Below, piece by piece: positions 63,021 through 64,000 of a DNA stretch of 64,000 bases. How positions within the stretch are numbered: position 1 is the stretch's first letter; each line of letters opens with the position of its first letter. Origin of the DNA: Undaria pinnatifida (lineage: Eukaryota; Sar; Phaeophyceae; Laminariales; Alariaceae); NCBI GenBank assembly GCA_012845835.1, contig JABAKD010000030.1:12627580-12691579 (forward strand). The letters are read 5' to 3'. Under the pieces are notes generated by a model. It did not search any database. It had not been told where the DNA came from and was given only the letters and a program-made list of their open reading frames with translations. A program made the position numbers and the translations under genes.

Positions 63021-64000
63021 TGCCCTTGGAAATTAGCCTTAAACCTCACACCATACCCCCCCCCCGACTAGAAACCGACGTACGCAGTGCCGCACCGACA
63101 GGCAGGCCGATGAGCACGCAACAACAGCAGTCCAGCAGCAGCAGCAGCAGCAGTAGCAGTAGGAGTAGAAGTTCAAGTAGCAGAATGTTTTTTGTATGTT
63201 CAAAGCACAGGCGGGTCTGCGTTAATGCATAAACTTAATACAGAACAATCGAGAGAGCGGAAGAGATGAGAGCCCACGCGCCGGACACACACACAGTCGG
63301 GTGTTTGATAAAACAGGTACCTGGTATATCTTTATTATATAATACGCTAACGTCGTGGTCTTGGCGTTTTTTGGGATCTTTCAAAGTATCTTGGTTGTAA
63401 CACCCCCCCAAAAAAACTGCAACTCCCGAGCTCCACTCGGCCTCCGGCGGCCTCGCGATCCCGCCACGTCCCATCCGCACACAACAGCACTACGACGTGC
63501 CGGCGAAAGAACGGGCGTCGGTGCCCCACCTCGGCGAGGGGGGAGCGTGCAAATCGCCCTCTCGGGGACGTCTCGCTTGCCTCCCCCCGCTATTTCTTCC
63601 TCGCTGCCCGCTTTTTTTTTTTCGAACTCCAACTATATTACACTTTCGAATTGCTTTCAGCCACTTGAGCCGACAAGCGCGCCTGCGTCAACAGCAAGCA
63701 CAACAACACCAGGACCAATCATAGCAGCGTCCAGCCGTCGCCGCTCGCCGTGCGCAGAATCGGCAACGCGAGTGCTTTTCGCTTGGCCCCCGGCGTGGCG
63801 GGGAATACTAAACAATTGCAAATCCCGCCCAGCCCGAGAGCATTGTAACCAACTAATCGGCTGCTGCTCGCCTGTCAGGTGGATTGCTCTACGTGTTGCT
63901 GCATTGCTGTACTGCTGTACTGGGTAGGTCCGTGGGTGGATGGTGGGTGGTGGCTGGGTGGTGGACGGCGGCTCGCTCGCTCCCCGAGATGGCCGAGTAT
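63021..64000. other. Window end, nothing recognised
   Basis: Open frames occur on both strands (for example 63355-63927 plus) but show no conserved residues. A CAG/AGT serine-like trinucleotide run lies at 63131-63185, and GGTGGATGGTGGGTGG tandem text lies near the end. A poly-T run at 63611-63622 before GCTTTCAG at 63653-63660 could be a splice acceptor, but I cannot confirm an exon after it. Confidence 0.35.

Overview
The window is nuclear DNA of a eukaryote with long introns. Its genes are sparse, GC-rich and split by canonical GT-AG introns of up to about 7 kb. Most of the rest is dispersed repeats, microsatellites and homopolymeric C/G runs. A stramenopile alga, possibly a brown alga, fits best. 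Three things point there: a plant/protist-type ubiquitin-like PI 4-kinase, an EF-hand/B-box/WW-like protein resembling stramenopile proteins I recall, and Ala/Gly/Ser runs inside exons. The taxonomic call is an inference.

I rebuilt four genes by joining exons by hand with matching splice phases. (1) Plus strand, 4936-12270: six exons, about 933 aa, a degenerate EF-hand-type protein with a B-box-like zinc site and a WW-like segment. (2) Minus strand, 29316-22217: two exons around a 4.97 kb intron, a 709-aa mitotic (A/B-type) cyclin with a destruction box. (3) Minus strand, 58603-37799 (or 39148): ten or eleven exons, a 970-1095 aa ubiquitin-like-domain phosphatidylinositol 4-kinase of the gamma type. 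(4) Plus strand from 59755: one short 5' exon that looks like the start of RTCB, the tRNA-splicing ligase, with the rest presumably beyond the window. Two further ORFs (743-1387 minus, 36299-36628 plus) are possible genes of unknown function.

Layout: 1-4.9 kb holds a doubtful ORF and repeats. Gene 1 follows. From 12.3 to 22.2 kb there is a repeat-only block between the convergent 3' ends of gene 1 and the cyclin. From 29.3 to 37.8 kb lies intergenic DNA with a 1.7 kb terminal-inverted-repeat element and tandem tRNA-derived SINEs. The kinase gene fills 37.8-58.6 kb, and its introns carry three unrelated pentamer/hexamer satellites, a minisatellite and many mobile-element copies. A 1.15 kb gap separates it from the divergent RTCB start. 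The last 4 kb is a degenerate tandem-repeat field.

The genes do not form a pathway: cell-cycle control, phosphoinositide signalling and RNA ligation are simply neighbours. The most unusual signals are non-coding: a 9-bp near-palindrome (TACCAGGTA) found about 22 times where about 0.5 is expected, a second enriched 10-mer (TACTGCTGTA), a repeat family that consistently ends in poly(C), and tandem ladders of 5' splice-site-like sequences just inside introns.
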